Part shown: in pieces, positions 51,898-61,628 of the stretch
Position numbering within the stretch: position 1 is the stretch's first letter
How the letters are laid out: the number at the start of each line of letters is the position of its first letter
Assembly (NCBI GenBank): GCA_030429175.1
Contig: JAUIDD010000006.1
Coordinates: 1-64,000 of the forward strand
Reading direction: 5' to 3'
Source of the DNA: Gammaproteobacteria bacterium
GTDB taxonomy: Bacteria; Pseudomonadota; Gammaproteobacteria; Coxiellales; Coxiellaceae
Length of the DNA stretch: 64,000 nucleotides
The notes under the pieces: generated by a model
Databases searched by the model: none
The model's input: the letters and a program-made list of their open reading frames with translations, nothing else
Told to the model about the DNA's origin: nothing
Program-made: the position numbers and the translations under genes

Positions 51898-54800
51898 TCA
51901 TCGCAAGGGATACGTATTACAATTTAATAACTGAGGATTCAGCCCCTCCTCCATAAAAACTTGCGTTTGACCCAAGGCCGCCATCTGTTGCGCTTGGAAT
52001 AACTGCTGCTGATAGTGCTGTATTTGTTGTTGTTCTCGCATATGCTCACGCACCTGCATTGAAACCATACCTTGTGGATATTGAATTACAATCTGCCACT
52101 GCGAAAGATCTTTAGGTATTGGCACAAACTGATTATCAATCTCAAGAAAGCCAACAAGATTAACATCGTCAAGCATATGATGGCGCACTGGTAACATTAA
52201 CTGCTGCGTCAAACCAGGTGTAAATAAGACAAACACCAATCCGTCTTGTGTCGGACACGCTACTAATGCCAGCTGACGGCCAGATTGAAGTTGAAATATA
52301 TAATGCATAAATGGCAAGGTCTGCCAATTTTGTAATGGTACAAGTGGTAATCCAGGCTGAAGATGATTTGGATTAACAAAATAGGTTGCGCCAAAATATT
52401 GAAGCATTACTGTCGTTGGTGCAACAGGCTTAAAGAGCGTAGCAACTTTGGGCTCAGGATAAGTGTTTACTTCTGTTTTTAATGCTGGCTTAACTACCAC
52501 ATGCTTAACAAATTCCTTATCTACCGGCTGTGGCGCAGGCATCACCTTAAATTTAATCGTATCAAACATTGGTTCTTTAGGTAATAACTGATAGATTTCT
52601 TTGTTGTTATTTTCCCGAGCAATATCCCAAGTACTGCACCCATCACGCGCTAATAGGTCACAAAAATTTGGCTCTAAAGACATCAGTCTGCGTACCCACT
52701 CAAGCTTCTCATCAGCAATCGCAGCTTGTATCATTGTCATACCTGATGCATTCTTCTGTCTAAATAACGCTTGTGCATGTGAAAATATAGAATCAACTAT
52801 ACTTATTTGATTGCATTCGTAAGCAATATCTAAACAAGATTTTTGATTATATTTGGCATACCAATCATGGTCACCAATCTCAAGCAACTCGAGATCACCT
52901 ATTTCACAAATACTATGAAGCAACATTTTTTCATCTTTGGGTATGGTAATCAAATCTGCATGACGTGCACATAAACGCCTAAAAAGTTGCAACAATGATT
53001 TTATTTTTAATTGCTGCTTGCGACGTATTTTTTTATTCTTTGATAGCTTGCTCTTAAGTGCAACTAAGTGATCAAATACCATATGCAAAATAGTTTCATT
53101 GTGCGCATTCAGATGGATAAGATTATACTGAGCATTATCAACAAGCTTACCTACTAACGCATAATCATCACGTTTAAAAGCACGCATTAAGGCATTATCA
53201 CCAGCTTCATCAATATCATTCACAAGGTGCGCATACTTGAGCACTCGATCGCGAACAACAGCAGCTAATAGTTCTTTAGAACACGCTAAAAATTGAAATA
53301 CGTGCGTTAATATTTCTGGATATTGCTCCAGTGCATATTTCTGCTCAATCAGCACCCAGCTCAATAATATCAGATCGTTTTGATCACAAGCATATACCAA
53401 TGTTTGATTAAAGTAACTTGCCGGCGCAGCCCCCGACAATAAAAGCTGTTTAATCACCTCAACCTCACCGTGTCCCAACAAATAATGTAGCGCCATTTGG
53501 TGCCCAATCTCAAAGTCAGTCAAATCGACAGTGTAGCCTGTGCAAATAAAAACTATTTCAGTTCGTAACTTTTCATGTGCTGCTTGATAAACAGGGTCTT
53601 TAAGCATACGAACTAAATGAGCAATCACATCTTGAAATACAGGCTCAATGTTAAACTGTAATAAACAATCGGCTTGAGCATAAATTCGCCCTAAAGATTC
53701 GAGATTCGACTGTGTAACTAAGCGATGTATGTTAAGCACTAACAAGGATGCTGACAATTGAGCAGGAGTCTGATCCTGCGTATTCTTAAGCATAAGTGCT
53801 TTATCATAGTCAGGCAGAAGTGAAATCAGATCTAATACCCCAGGTTGATAACTTCTAACAACCTGATGTGCAAAATTCTCTCCCGCAACACTAACCTGAC
53901 TAAAAACATCAGGTGTGATTTTAAGTATATAGCTAAAAACATCAGTGCATATTGGATACCGAGCAACCAGTTGACCCAATATCGATATACCATGTTTTGC
54001 ACGTGCATTTAAACTTGCGCCATGGGTTATAATTGCTTCCATAAGATCGGTACTATTTGACTCAGCAGCTTTAACAATAAGTAATATCCCTTTAGAATCA
54101 ACGCTATTAATCAGTTGGCTTGTAACATCATATTGCAATACCGCTTTTATGATCTCTAGACAGACGTGAGACATTTTTTCCGACTTGAGTTCTCTATAGA
54201 AATGCTTATAGAGATCAAACAGACTTTCCAATAATAAAAGATATGCATCATCATCAATCTTATCTAATAAAATCGCTAGCGCCTGCAATTCATTTGCATA
54301 AATAGATTCACGATAGCAGATTTGACTGAGCACAATTAATAACCGTGTCTCATTGTATTCACGTGCCAACATAATGATTTTAATGTTTTTTTCATTAGTT
54401 GGCTTTACTGCTTTCACTGGCAACTCAGGCTTGGCATGGAACCCTTCTAGTAACGTATCTGTAACTTTAGTTCTTTCTCGCAACCCCATCAATCGCAGAC
54501 GATTTTCTTCCACATAAACTGGAAATAATTTACCCATTAGTGCAATTGCTTCGTCGTTATTAATTTCATATACAAAATCAACCACATTAAATCCCGAGTT
54601 ATCGCGTGCTTCAAGATCAATATCTTGGGCATATTCCAATAAAATCGGTACCATAGCTAAACAGGCTTTTTTTGATGGATATTTTTCCCCAGGCTTACGA
54701 TTGAGTGTCTGATAAAAATCCTCACTGGCAAAAGCATAAGATAGGGCAAACATGAGTGGTGTTGCCTTCAGTTCTGGTTCTTGCAAGTTCTGATCGGCCC

Positions 54801-55422
54801 CTCGCTCTAGTAACCAACGCGCAAGTCTAGGGTGTCCTTCAAATACCACATGATGCAGCATCGTAAATCCTCTTATACTATCTTGTGCATTCAGCAAACC
54901 CTGCACTTGATCCCCTAAACGCTGCTGTGCATTAGCAAAAAGCATTTCTGCAATCTCAAGGTGGTTCTCATAAATAGCATTAGTCAATGTACTTTCACCA
55001 AAAATATCTAGCGCTGTTGAATCAAAGTCATGCTCTAATAACAGAGCAACACACGCCTGACCACCATTTAAAGCTGCCGTGTGTAACGCTGTTTCACGAC
55101 GTGAGTTAATAAGTTGTGAATGATAAATCGTTTGCCCTTCTTGATCTTGGCAAGGTAAAGTCAATAGATATGCAAGCACTTCTGGAAAATTTTTTTCAGC
55201 AAAGTAATGCAGCAGCGTGACACTTTTATTATCATCACCAACAAGTAGCAGTGGTAAAAAAATATTAAGTTGTTTATTTTTATCACGCCATTTTTTTAAA
55301 AGTGTCAATACTCGAGGCTGATTCTTGTTCTGGCACGATGCAATAAATTTTCTTATTGATTGTGTTTCTGCGGTTTCTTTGATGATAATTGCTTCAGGCG
55401 CTGTATTGTCACTTGCTTTCAT
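51898..55422 (-). CDS. Ankyrin-repeat protein, 1174 aa, effector-like
   Basis: Ankyrin repeats are clear at about 67-235 (TLLHYFAEKN, TALHTAALNGGQACVALLLEHD, TMLHHVVFEGHPRLARWLLERGAD, TPLMFALSYA), and degenerate repeats recur later (ALHYLLGHGEVEVIKQLLLSGA; NALMRAFKRDDYALVGKLVDNA; TILHMVFDHL). The final 120 residues are Gln- and Pro-rich (REQQQIQHYQQQLFQAQQ). There is no signal peptide, membrane helix or catalytic domain. Ankyrin arrays bind proteins, and in Legionella, Coxiella and relatives they are common in type IVB effectors. Translocation here is inferred. The SD AAGGAAG is good. The gene converges on fumC with 14 bp between stops. Confidence 0.85.
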   Translation of the reverse strand: MKASDNTAPEAIIIKETAETQSIRKFIASCQNKNQPRVLTLLKKWRDKNKQLNIFLPLLLVGDDNKSVTLLHYFAEKNFPEVLAYLLTLPCQDQEGQTIYHSQLINSRRETALHTAALNGGQACVALLLEHDFDSTALDIFGESTLTNAIYENHLEIAEMLFANAQQRLGDQVQGLLNAQDSIRGFTMLHHVVFEGHPRLARWLLERGADQNLQEPELKATPLMFALSYAFASEDFYQTLNRKPGEKYPSKKACLAMVPILLEYAQDIDLEARDNSGFNVVDFVYEINNDEAIALMGKLFPVYVEENRLRLMGLRERTKVTDTLLEGFHAKPELPVKAVKPTNEKNIKIIMLAREYNETRLLIVLSQICYRESIYANELQALAILLDKIDDDAYLLLLESLFDLYKHFYRELKSEKMSHVCLEIIKAVLQYDVTSQLINSVDSKGILLIVKAAESNSTDLMEAIITHGASLNARAKHGISILGQLVARYPICTDVFSYILKITPDVFSQVSVAGENFAHQVVRSYQPGVLDLISLLPDYDKALMLKNTQDQTPAQLSASLLVLNIHRLVTQSNLESLGRIYAQADCLLQFNIEPVFQDVIAHLVRMLKDPVYQAAHEKLRTEIVFICTGYTVDLTDFEIGHQMALHYLLGHGEVEVIKQLLLSGAAPASYFNQTLVYACDQNDLILLSWVLIEQKYALEQYPEILTHVFQFLACSKELLAAVVRDRVLKYAHLVNDIDEAGDNALMRAFKRDDYALVGKLVDNAQYNLIHLNAHNETILHMVFDHLVALKSKLSKNKKIRRKQQLKIKSLLQLFRRLCARHADLITIPKDEKMLLHSICEIGDLELLEIGDHDWYAKYNQKSCLDIAYECNQISIVDSIFSHAQALFRQKNASGMTMIQAAIADEKLEWVRRLMSLEPNFCDLLARDGCSTWDIARENNNKEIYQLLPKEPMFDTIKFKVMPAPQPVDKEFVKHVVVKPALKTEVNTYPEPKVATLFKPVAPTTVMLQYFGATYFVNPNHLQPGLPLVPLQNWQTLPFMHYIFQLQSGRQLALVACPTQDGLVFVLFTPGLTQQLMLPVRHHMLDDVNLVGFLEIDNQFVPIPKDLSQWQIVIQYPQGMVSMQVREHMREQQQIQHYQQQLFQAQQMAALGQTQVFMEEGLNPQLLNCNTYPLR

Positions 55423-55432
55423 AAGGCTTCCT

Positions 55433-55455
55433 TTTGCGTGAATCTGATTCGCAAA
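55433..55455. promoter_or_regulatory. Inverted repeat beside the ankyrin gene SD
   Basis: TTTGCG (55433-55438) with AATC (55441-55444) mirrors GATT (55446-55449) with CGCAAA (55450-55455), a 10-bp dyad with a 2-nt asymmetry. It lies 11 bp upstream of the ankyrin ATG and next to its SD, between two divergent genes. An operator is possible. Confidence 0.3.
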
Positions 55456-55618
55456 GATGATACAGAAAGTTCTATCTCATTGAAACAACTAAGATTAAGA
55501 AGCAGTGAGATCAGTTTCAACTTGAAGTCAAATATTGATCTTGACAGCACTATCACCATAATTTATGATGCACCAGTGTATTAGTCTTGTATAACACTAA
55601 GCTAGAGGGCAAATGATA

Positions 55619-55810
55619 ATGAAACAACTAGTTAGATCAACCAAAAACTGCAGAATTGCTGGCGTATGTGGTGGGCTGGGCGAATACTTTGATATTGATC
55701 CAGTGATTTTTCGAGCGCTATTTATCGGCTCAATTTTCTTTGGGGGGCTTGGGTTTTTAGTCTATATCGTACTATGGTTACTCACCCCCTGCGCCACTAC
55801 TAATAACTAA
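55619..55810 (+). CDS. PspC-domain small membrane protein, 63 aa
   Basis: The protein is almost only a PspC domain: a basic start (RSTKNCRIAGVCGGLGEYFDID) followed by a Phe/Gly-rich membrane helix (about 33-57). Proteins of this type regulate or sense envelope stress. An ATG at 55613 also exists, but ATG 55619 has GAGGG at a better distance. It is the first gene of a unit with a GntR regulator (9 bp later) and an ABC exporter, suggesting an envelope- or drug-stress response. Confidence 0.85.
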   Translation: MKQLVRSTKNCRIAGVCGGLGEYFDIDPVIFRALFIGSIFFGGLGFLVYIVLWLLTPCATTNN

Positions 55811-55819
55811 GGAGCCTTC

Positions 55820-56170
55820 ATGGAATGGCTTAATGATAAACCGATCTATTTACAGATCAAGGATACCATCATTGCCCAGATTATCGATGGCAAAATTGTA
55901 GAAAAAACACTACTACCATCGATTCGTCAACTGAGTATGGATTATCAGATTAACCCACTTACCGTTTCCAAAGCCTATCAGGTACTGGTCGATGACGATA
56001 TCATTCAAAAGCAACGTGGACTTGGTATGGAAGTTAAGCAACATGCACGTGCCAAGCTGCTTGAACAACAAAAACAAATTTTTATTAATGAAGAATGGCC
56101 ATTACTTAAAAAAAAGCTACAACGACTCGATATCAACTTAGAGGAATTACTCAATGACGCCATTAATTAA
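55820..56170 (+). CDS. GntR-family regulator, YtrA subfamily
   Basis: The 116-residue protein has only the winged-helix DNA-binding domain (PIYLQIKDTIIAQIIDG; LLPSIRQLSMDYQINPLTVSKAYQVL) and a short dimerisation tail, as in YtrA-type regulators that control ABC exporters encoded next to them. It probably represses its own operon. Its 3' end overlaps the ATPase gene by 17 bp. Confidence 0.92.
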   Translation: MEWLNDKPIYLQIKDTIIAQIIDGKIVEKTLLPSIRQLSMDYQINPLTVSKAYQVLVDDDIIQKQRGLGMEVKQHARAKLLEQQKQIFINEEWPLLKKKLQRLDINLEELLNDAIN

Positions 56171-57011
56171 AGCAGAACATCTATCTAAAAATTATGCTGG
56201 TTTTAAAGCACTAGATGATATTCATTTTTCAATTGAACCTGGTCAAATTGTTGGACTGATTGGCCCCAATGGCGCTGGTAAAACCACTTTACTCAAAACA
56301 ATTTTAGGCTTAACCAGCTACGAGGGTACGCTTGATGTCTTAACACTTACACCAAGGCATAATCGCAAAAAATTAATGGCGCATATGTGTTTTATTGCTG
56401 ATGTTGCCATTTTACCGAAATGGATTAGCGTCGAGCAGGCACTTACTTTCGTTGAAGGTGTGCACCCACGCTTCAATCGCAGCAAAGCGCTTAAATTTCT
56501 CGAAAGAACGCAATTACGTATGCCACAAAAAGTATGTTCGATGTCCAAAGGGATGATTGTGCAACTCCACTTAGCCCTGGTCATGGCTATTGAAGTGAAT
56601 ATTTTAGTATTAGATGAACCCACCCTCGGACTGGATATTATCTATCGTAAACAGTTCTATCAAAGCTTAATAGAAGACTACTTCAACGAACAACGCACCA
56701 TTATCATCACCACCCATCAAATTGAAGAAATTGAAAGCTTACTCACACGTATTATGATGATTCATAAAGGTAAGCTAATTCTCGATGAAAAAACTGATCA
56801 GCTTACCGAACAATTCACACTGGTTCATGCAAATAGCGAAAAACTCAACGCACTTAAAGCATTCAAACCGATAGCCACCAATAAGCGTTTAGGTGAAGTC
56901 ATTTGTCTTTTTGAGAATGTGCCACGCGACATGCTTGAGCCTTATGGCACGCTCTCAACTCCGTCTATCGCTGATATTTTTACCGCTAAAGTTTTAGGAG
57001 ACCCAGCATGA
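56154..57011 (+). CDS. ABC transporter ATP-binding protein (YtrB-like)
   Basis: The 285-residue ATPase has Walker A GPNGAGKTT, Walker B ILVLDEPTLGLD and a His switch TTHQIEE. The signature is MSKGM instead of LSGGQ, the form typical of the YtrB/BcrA-like group. Together with the downstream permease it would move a lipid, drug or peptide out of the inner membrane. Starting inside gntR and ending with ATGA on the permease gene, it is translationally coupled on both sides. Confidence 0.93.
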   Translation: MTPLIKAEHLSKNYAGFKALDDIHFSIEPGQIVGLIGPNGAGKTTLLKTILGLTSYEGTLDVLTLTPRHNRKKLMAHMCFIADVAILPKWISVEQALTFVEGVHPRFNRSKALKFLERTQLRMPQKVCSMSKGMIVQLHLALVMAIEVNILVLDEPTLGLDIIYRKQFYQSLIEDYFNEQRTIIITTHQIEEIESLLTRIMMIHKGKLILDEKTDQLTEQFTLVHANSEKLNALKAFKPIATNKRLGEVICLFENVPRDMLEPYGTLSTPSIADIFTAKVLGDPA

Positions 57012-57850
57012 AAACCTTTTCAACCTTAATTAAACGTGAATACTGGGAAAACCATGCGTCTTTCTTTAAAGTACCTGCTATCTTCGCTGCGATTTTATCT
57101 TTTGTGGGTATTGTTTACTTAATTCTATTTGGCACAGGTGTTGTGCATTACTCGATTAATGGTCATATAAATTTACTCGATAACATTCCAAGTGATTTAA
57201 CACCGCAACTGTTTTATGGCTTAAGCGTACCCTTCTCAATTATTTTATACCTAATCGTTTTTTATTATTTTTTGGGCGCCTTGTATGATGATCGCAAGGA
57301 CCGTAGTATTTTATTTTGGCGTTCACTGCCGATTAGCGAATGGCAAAGTACATGTGCAAAATCTTTTGCCGGCATATTCATTGCACCGCTATGCACCTGG
57401 ATTTGTATTATTGCGCTAGAACTACTTTTATTAATCTATATTACCGTTGCCGCAACAATACTCCACCTGTCACCTATCAGCGCCCTCTGGTCACCGAGTA
57501 TGATTCTTGGTACTTGGGTGCATATTCTTGGAATGTTGTATCTGCAAGCGCTGTGGCTATTCCCACTGTTTGGCTGGTGTCTACTCTGCTCAGCCTATGC
57601 CAAGAAATTACCCTTTCTTTGCGCCATTATTCCTATTGTCGTACTAGTTATCATTGAAGCGATATTTACCCATCACTCATACATTGCTCGCTATGTCGGT
57701 AGCCGTTTCTTCAATGCACTCGGTACCATAAACCATCATTACTTACCCCTCAAAATGTACAGTTTATACTGGAGCCTACCTGTTGGCGCCGCTTTGATGG
57801 CGGCAGCAACCTATTTACGCTACATTTGTTTTAGAGCTGACGATCAGTGA
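57008..57850 (+). CDS. ABC-2 type membrane permease
   Basis: The 280-residue protein has six membrane segments with the ABC-2 layout: an N-terminal cytosolic amphipathic stretch (TLIKREYWENH), helix 1 at about 24-44, helix 2 at about 78-97 followed by a DDRKDRSILFWRSLP cytosolic loop, and four more. It forms the channel for the preceding ATPase. The operon resembles ytrA-ytrB-ytrC type units that answer cell-envelope antibiotics. No signal for substrate is visible. Confidence 0.88.
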   Translation: MKTFSTLIKREYWENHASFFKVPAIFAAILSFVGIVYLILFGTGVVHYSINGHINLLDNIPSDLTPQLFYGLSVPFSIILYLIVFYYFLGALYDDRKDRSILFWRSLPISEWQSTCAKSFAGIFIAPLCTWICIIALELLLLIYITVAATILHLSPISALWSPSMILGTWVHILGMLYLQALWLFPLFGWCLLCSAYAKKLPFLCAIIPIVVLVIIEAIFTHHSYIARYVGSRFFNALGTINHHYLPLKMYSLYWSLPVGAALMAAATYLRYICFRADDQ

Positions 57851-57927
57851 GTTACGATTTCAAAACCTTAAGCCAGCCTTAAACAACTGTAAAATAAGTA
57901 TAAAAAAAAATTTTGATCAATATTCTT

Positions 57928-57955
57928 TTGACGCCAGAGCGAAAAGTGTGATATT
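57928..57955 (+). promoter_or_regulatory. Candidate promoter for the 1164-aa gene
   Basis: TTGACG (57928-57933) and GATATT (57950-57955) with a 16-bp spacer. The leader would be about 110 nt and contain a 21-codon ORF (57985-58050) with a poorly placed SD. Confidence 0.35.
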
Positions 57956-58071
57956 AAGATGACTTAAGGAAGAAAAAATATACGATGTGGGTGCTGGCAA
58001 CATCATTGGAAGATCACCGTTTCATACCCCACAAAACAACGAAAAATTAAGCTTGGTAAAGGAGCAAGGCT

Positions 58072-61000
58072 ATGAGCCGATATGACAGTTTAGAAAACAG
58101 CGATCAACACCCGCTTCTAGGTGGCCACACATCACGTGATAATGGTGCGCCAGTGAATCTCGATTCAAAGTTAATAGAGATTGTAGCGAACTACGGTAAA
58201 ACTGCTTACACAGATAACGCTGAGCGAAAAGCTGCTGAGCAATACGCTAAAACAAGTTTTTCTTATTCGGGTCGTTATCAAAATGATGCTAATAACGGCA
58301 CCTGGACGCGTTTCAAAAATTGGGCTGTCTACCAATTCAAAAATCTTAAACTTGAAGAAAATAGCCTTGCGCAAAAAGTACTAGCTGAAAAATATAAAAA
58401 ACACAAGCAAGACGCACAAACCATGCGCCACTTGATGGCCTTATGCGAAAGACAAGCACGCCTGTGCCCAAGCATGCTGCCACAAACACAGACTGCCTTT
58501 GAACAATTTGTAGCCTCTGATCACAGTCAAATTATAAAAATTTTGCACTTTCAATTCCAAGAAATCGAACGTGCGTTGTTTTTCCAGCTAGAAGAGAAAG
58601 TTTTTAAAATCGCAGCAGAGCTGGTAAAAGAGCTCACAGCCGGCGGCAAAAAGAAGTTACCACAAGGTTTAAGCGAAGACGATTTAAAAACCGTTATCCA
58701 GTTGTTATTAATTGGCGGCGATAAAAAAACCGGTTACATCAAAAAACAACTTAATATTATTCGCGCCTATAACAAAGGTAAAAGTTCGTCTACCTATTTG
58801 AAAATTGGCACACTACTCACAGATTGCGAGTATCATGCCAAACGTCTGGTTAAAGAACAGCAGCAAATCAAAGATAACTTGCGCGCTTACAAACGTGACA
58901 TCAACCGTTTTGCTCAAGATCTTGATGTTGATCTTCATATCGTACAAATCGATAAGAGCGATAAAAAATCCAACCCAGAATTCAAAGATGGTATTACGCT
59001 TAAGTTTGAGCGCGTTGCACAGTGGCTAGCAAATCAAAAAGAAGCGCTCTCCTCCAGTCTTAAAGAATATAAAGGCTTACGACGTTTATTTTTTATTAGA
59101 TTAGCAGTAGCACGACTTGAAGAGCATGAAATTTCAGAACCTAATTTCGAACAGCTAAAAACGCATTACGAATATGGGGATGAAGACGAGACTGCTGAGG
59201 TCTCAGCTAAAACTGAAGCGCAATTCGATGCCATAATGATAAAGCAAAGCTTCTTTGCATCTGGTTATCGTGCGATGTATTACAAAGAAGGCAGTAGTAA
59301 AACTAAGCAAAGTGATAATATTAACATTAGCTTAGGTGATGCAATTACGTTTATACCTAAACTATTGGTATACACTGCAACATTTGGTTTTGGCGCACTT
59401 GAATTTCTAGCAAAAGGTTCTGTCTGGTTATTCCGTAGAGAGACTAATGTCAACGCAAACTGGACTAAACGTGGCGCGCGTTTTCTCGTTAACACCTTAT
59501 CTAGAATAGGCGTGGATGCGGTGATAGCATTTGGCTTGAGTTACATTGAAATAACGCTAAAGTTAGTATCTTGGCCAATACGGTCCATTATAAGTGGTAA
59601 ACTTGCAAGCCTAAAACCATACTTTGCAGCTAGGTTATATCGTGCTTCACTAAAAGCCATTAACAAAGAAATCGAAGTGCGTGATGCGAAAGCAGCCGCG
59701 CGTGCTAAAAAATCATTTTTTAGGATCGTTGCTGATCAAGGCTCTAAACAAGTTGGTATCTCCCAAGGAGCAACTTCTTTTGTTGGGTTTAACCTATTCT
59801 TCGCAGCATTAGTACCAATGGCGTTTATCTCACTACCACTAGCATTGCTTGTCGGCTTGGGTGCGGCGTTATGTAATACGATTCTGGTACGTCAAGATAC
59901 CTACGACACACTTAAGAAGTTTTTCTTAGGCGGTCTATTTATCAACGACGACGGTGAGTATGTCCTTGAAATAGATCCAGAATCACCCAAGTGGTCATAT
60001 ACTAAAGCCGCCTTCCGTATTGCCTGCATGCTCATCGTAGCAGTCGGCTCTGTTGGCTGTGGATTCTCTTATGGAGCACTTGCTTTTGTAGCGATGATTA
60101 AATCTATCATCACACCACTTTTTGGCTTACTTGCACTAAAAATGAGTGCGATTATTCCAACCTTGTTTGCTGCCGTCCCTGCGATTGCAACTATGATTGG
60201 CTTAACAGCCCTCTTCTTTGTGGTAGCAGCAGACTTTGTAGTGAACTTTACCACCCGCTGTAAATCGATCTGGAATTACTTCAAAACCACTTACGGCATA
60301 AACTGGGATAAAGTGAATGACATTTGTGTAAAATACCACTCATCTCTTGATTTTAAAATCTTTGGAATGAGCGTTAGACCAGTAGCATTTGTGATGGCAA
60401 CAGGCAGCTACTTACTTGGTATTGTGTCGAGCTTAGCAAAATTAGCGATTGCCGTGACTTTCTGCTTAGTCTATACCACAGCTTGCTTTGGTAGTTTCTA
60501 TGCCAGCGGTCGTGCATTGATGCTCGCAGTTAGCACCAGCTCCTGGTCAAGTATTATGGTAACTGCTTTAACTTACTCTAATGCAGTAATCACAGGTGCT
60601 TTTGGTTTACAAAAGAACCTCGACTTTGTTGATGGTATCAGTGTCAGCAGCATCGTTACCTTTATACCAAAATTGGTTATTAGCATGGTTGGACTTGCTG
60701 CACTCTTTACTGAAAAAGCACTCAGAGCCGTTACAAGACTATCACTCTTTAGTATCAGCGCTGCAGTACAACTGATAGAAATGCCATTTAAGCTCACTGC
60801 GATTGGCTTGAATAAAATTCATTTGCTCTCAAGCAACTGGACCCCAAGCATCAAAAGCAGCTTAACAAATCTATTTCCTAGTAAATGGATGCCAAGCTTA
60901 TTGCCTAAAGCTGCGCCTGCTGCCACACGTTGGTTACTAAAACCATTCGACAATGTTGATAAGATTAAATTCTTTAACAAGACTGTCTGGAAGCCAACCA

Positions 61001-61566
61001 ATCATAAGCCTATAGCCGAGCTTGTTCCAGCAGCTGACTCACGCCGGAATAGTCAAAACGGTCAGGCTATTGCAAAAATGCATAGAACCAGGCTCCAACA
61101 GTTATGGGATATGTTGATGGGTTGTGTTGCAGTAAACATGGTCGGACAGATGTTACTTTTCGGTGGCGACAAAGACGCACAAAAAACAACAAGTGCCATC
61201 ACCGGTCAAGGCATTGCTGAGGTATCGATCATAGGCACGACATCGTTAGGTAGTGGCGGACCCAATGCGCTTGCCTCAAAAAGCAATGTGGATGCACAGA
61301 AAGTTCTTGTTACTGAAATTAAAGGTAACGCTGTTACTGTTGACGAGCCAGCAGAAATGCTTGCACCAGAAAGTGGTGATCTATATCCATCTTTAGTTGA
61401 AGTTGAAGACGCTAGATCGTCAGCAGAAGGAAGAGTGCTCACTCCTAAAGTATCAGCAGCAGGAATGTTTGCGATAAGAAGAGCAGACAGAACCATACCT
61501 GAGGATGTACTTAAAAGAGTAGAGCTTGAAGCACAACATACTACCGCATTATATTGCAGTAACTAA
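58072..61566 (+). CDS. Large multi-membrane protein of unknown family, 1164 aa, effector-like
   Basis: I do not recognise the family. The first 400 residues are charged and helical, partly coiled coil. The middle (about 420-960) has ten or more hydrophobic segments. A polar tail of about 200 residues includes an acidic DEPAEMLAPESGDLY. TFIPKLL followed by a Gly/Ala helix near residue 425 recurs as TFIPKLV near 865, so the membrane region may be an internal duplication. No signal peptide is present. GGAG lies 8 nt before the ATG. Large effectors with membrane regions are known from Legionella and Coxiella, but nothing here defines a function. Confidence 0.72.
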   Translation: MSRYDSLENSDQHPLLGGHTSRDNGAPVNLDSKLIEIVANYGKTAYTDNAERKAAEQYAKTSFSYSGRYQNDANNGTWTRFKNWAVYQFKNLKLEENSLAQKVLAEKYKKHKQDAQTMRHLMALCERQARLCPSMLPQTQTAFEQFVASDHSQIIKILHFQFQEIERALFFQLEEKVFKIAAELVKELTAGGKKKLPQGLSEDDLKTVIQLLLIGGDKKTGYIKKQLNIIRAYNKGKSSSTYLKIGTLLTDCEYHAKRLVKEQQQIKDNLRAYKRDINRFAQDLDVDLHIVQIDKSDKKSNPEFKDGITLKFERVAQWLANQKEALSSSLKEYKGLRRLFFIRLAVARLEEHEISEPNFEQLKTHYEYGDEDETAEVSAKTEAQFDAIMIKQSFFASGYRAMYYKEGSSKTKQSDNINISLGDAITFIPKLLVYTATFGFGALEFLAKGSVWLFRRETNVNANWTKRGARFLVNTLSRIGVDAVIAFGLSYIEITLKLVSWPIRSIISGKLASLKPYFAARLYRASLKAINKEIEVRDAKAAARAKKSFFRIVADQGSKQVGISQGATSFVGFNLFFAALVPMAFISLPLALLVGLGAALCNTILVRQDTYDTLKKFFLGGLFINDDGEYVLEIDPESPKWSYTKAAFRIACMLIVAVGSVGCGFSYGALAFVAMIKSIITPLFGLLALKMSAIIPTLFAAVPAIATMIGLTALFFVVAADFVVNFTTRCKSIWNYFKTTYGINWDKVNDICVKYHSSLDFKIFGMSVRPVAFVMATGSYLLGIVSSLAKLAIAVTFCLVYTTACFGSFYASGRALMLAVSTSSWSSIMVTALTYSNAVITGAFGLQKNLDFVDGISVSSIVTFIPKLVISMVGLAALFTEKALRAVTRLSLFSISAAVQLIEMPFKLTAIGLNKIHLLSSNWTPSIKSSLTNLFPSKWMPSLLPKAAPAATRWLLKPFDNVDKIKFFNKTVWKPTNHKPIAELVPAADSRRNSQNGQAIAKMHRTRLQQLWDMLMGCVAVNMVGQMLLFGGDKDAQKTTSAITGQGIAEVSIIGTTSLGSGGPNALASKSNVDAQKVLVTEIKGNAVTVDEPAEMLAPESGDLYPSLVEVEDARSSAEGRVLTPKVSAAGMFAIRRADRTIPEDVLKRVELEAQHTTALYCSN

Positions 61567-61576
61567 GTTACCAACA

Positions 61577-61607
61577 ATACTCAGTCTGTTTATAACAGGC
61601 TGAGTAT
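61577..61607. terminator. Bidirectional hairpin between convergent genes
   Basis: ATACTCAGTCTG (61577-61588) pairs with CAGGCTGAGTAT (61596-61607), a 12-bp stem with one G-T pair and a 7-nt loop. It lies 10 bp after the stop of the 1164-residue gene and 21 bp past the other stop. No long T-run follows, so termination may be weak. Confidence 0.5.
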
Positions 61608-61628
61608 CACTCCAAGAAGCAAGGACAG

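Noticed and set aside
57985-58050. 21-codon leader ORF before the 1164-residue gene as a real peptide
   Set aside because: Its SD-like AAGGA is 14 nt from the ATG and nothing else supports it, so it is mentioned only as part of the leader.
61543-61563. C-terminal YCSN of the 1164-residue protein as a prenylation box
   Set aside because: Cys is third from the end, so neither CaaX nor a plain CC/CxC pattern is satisfied.
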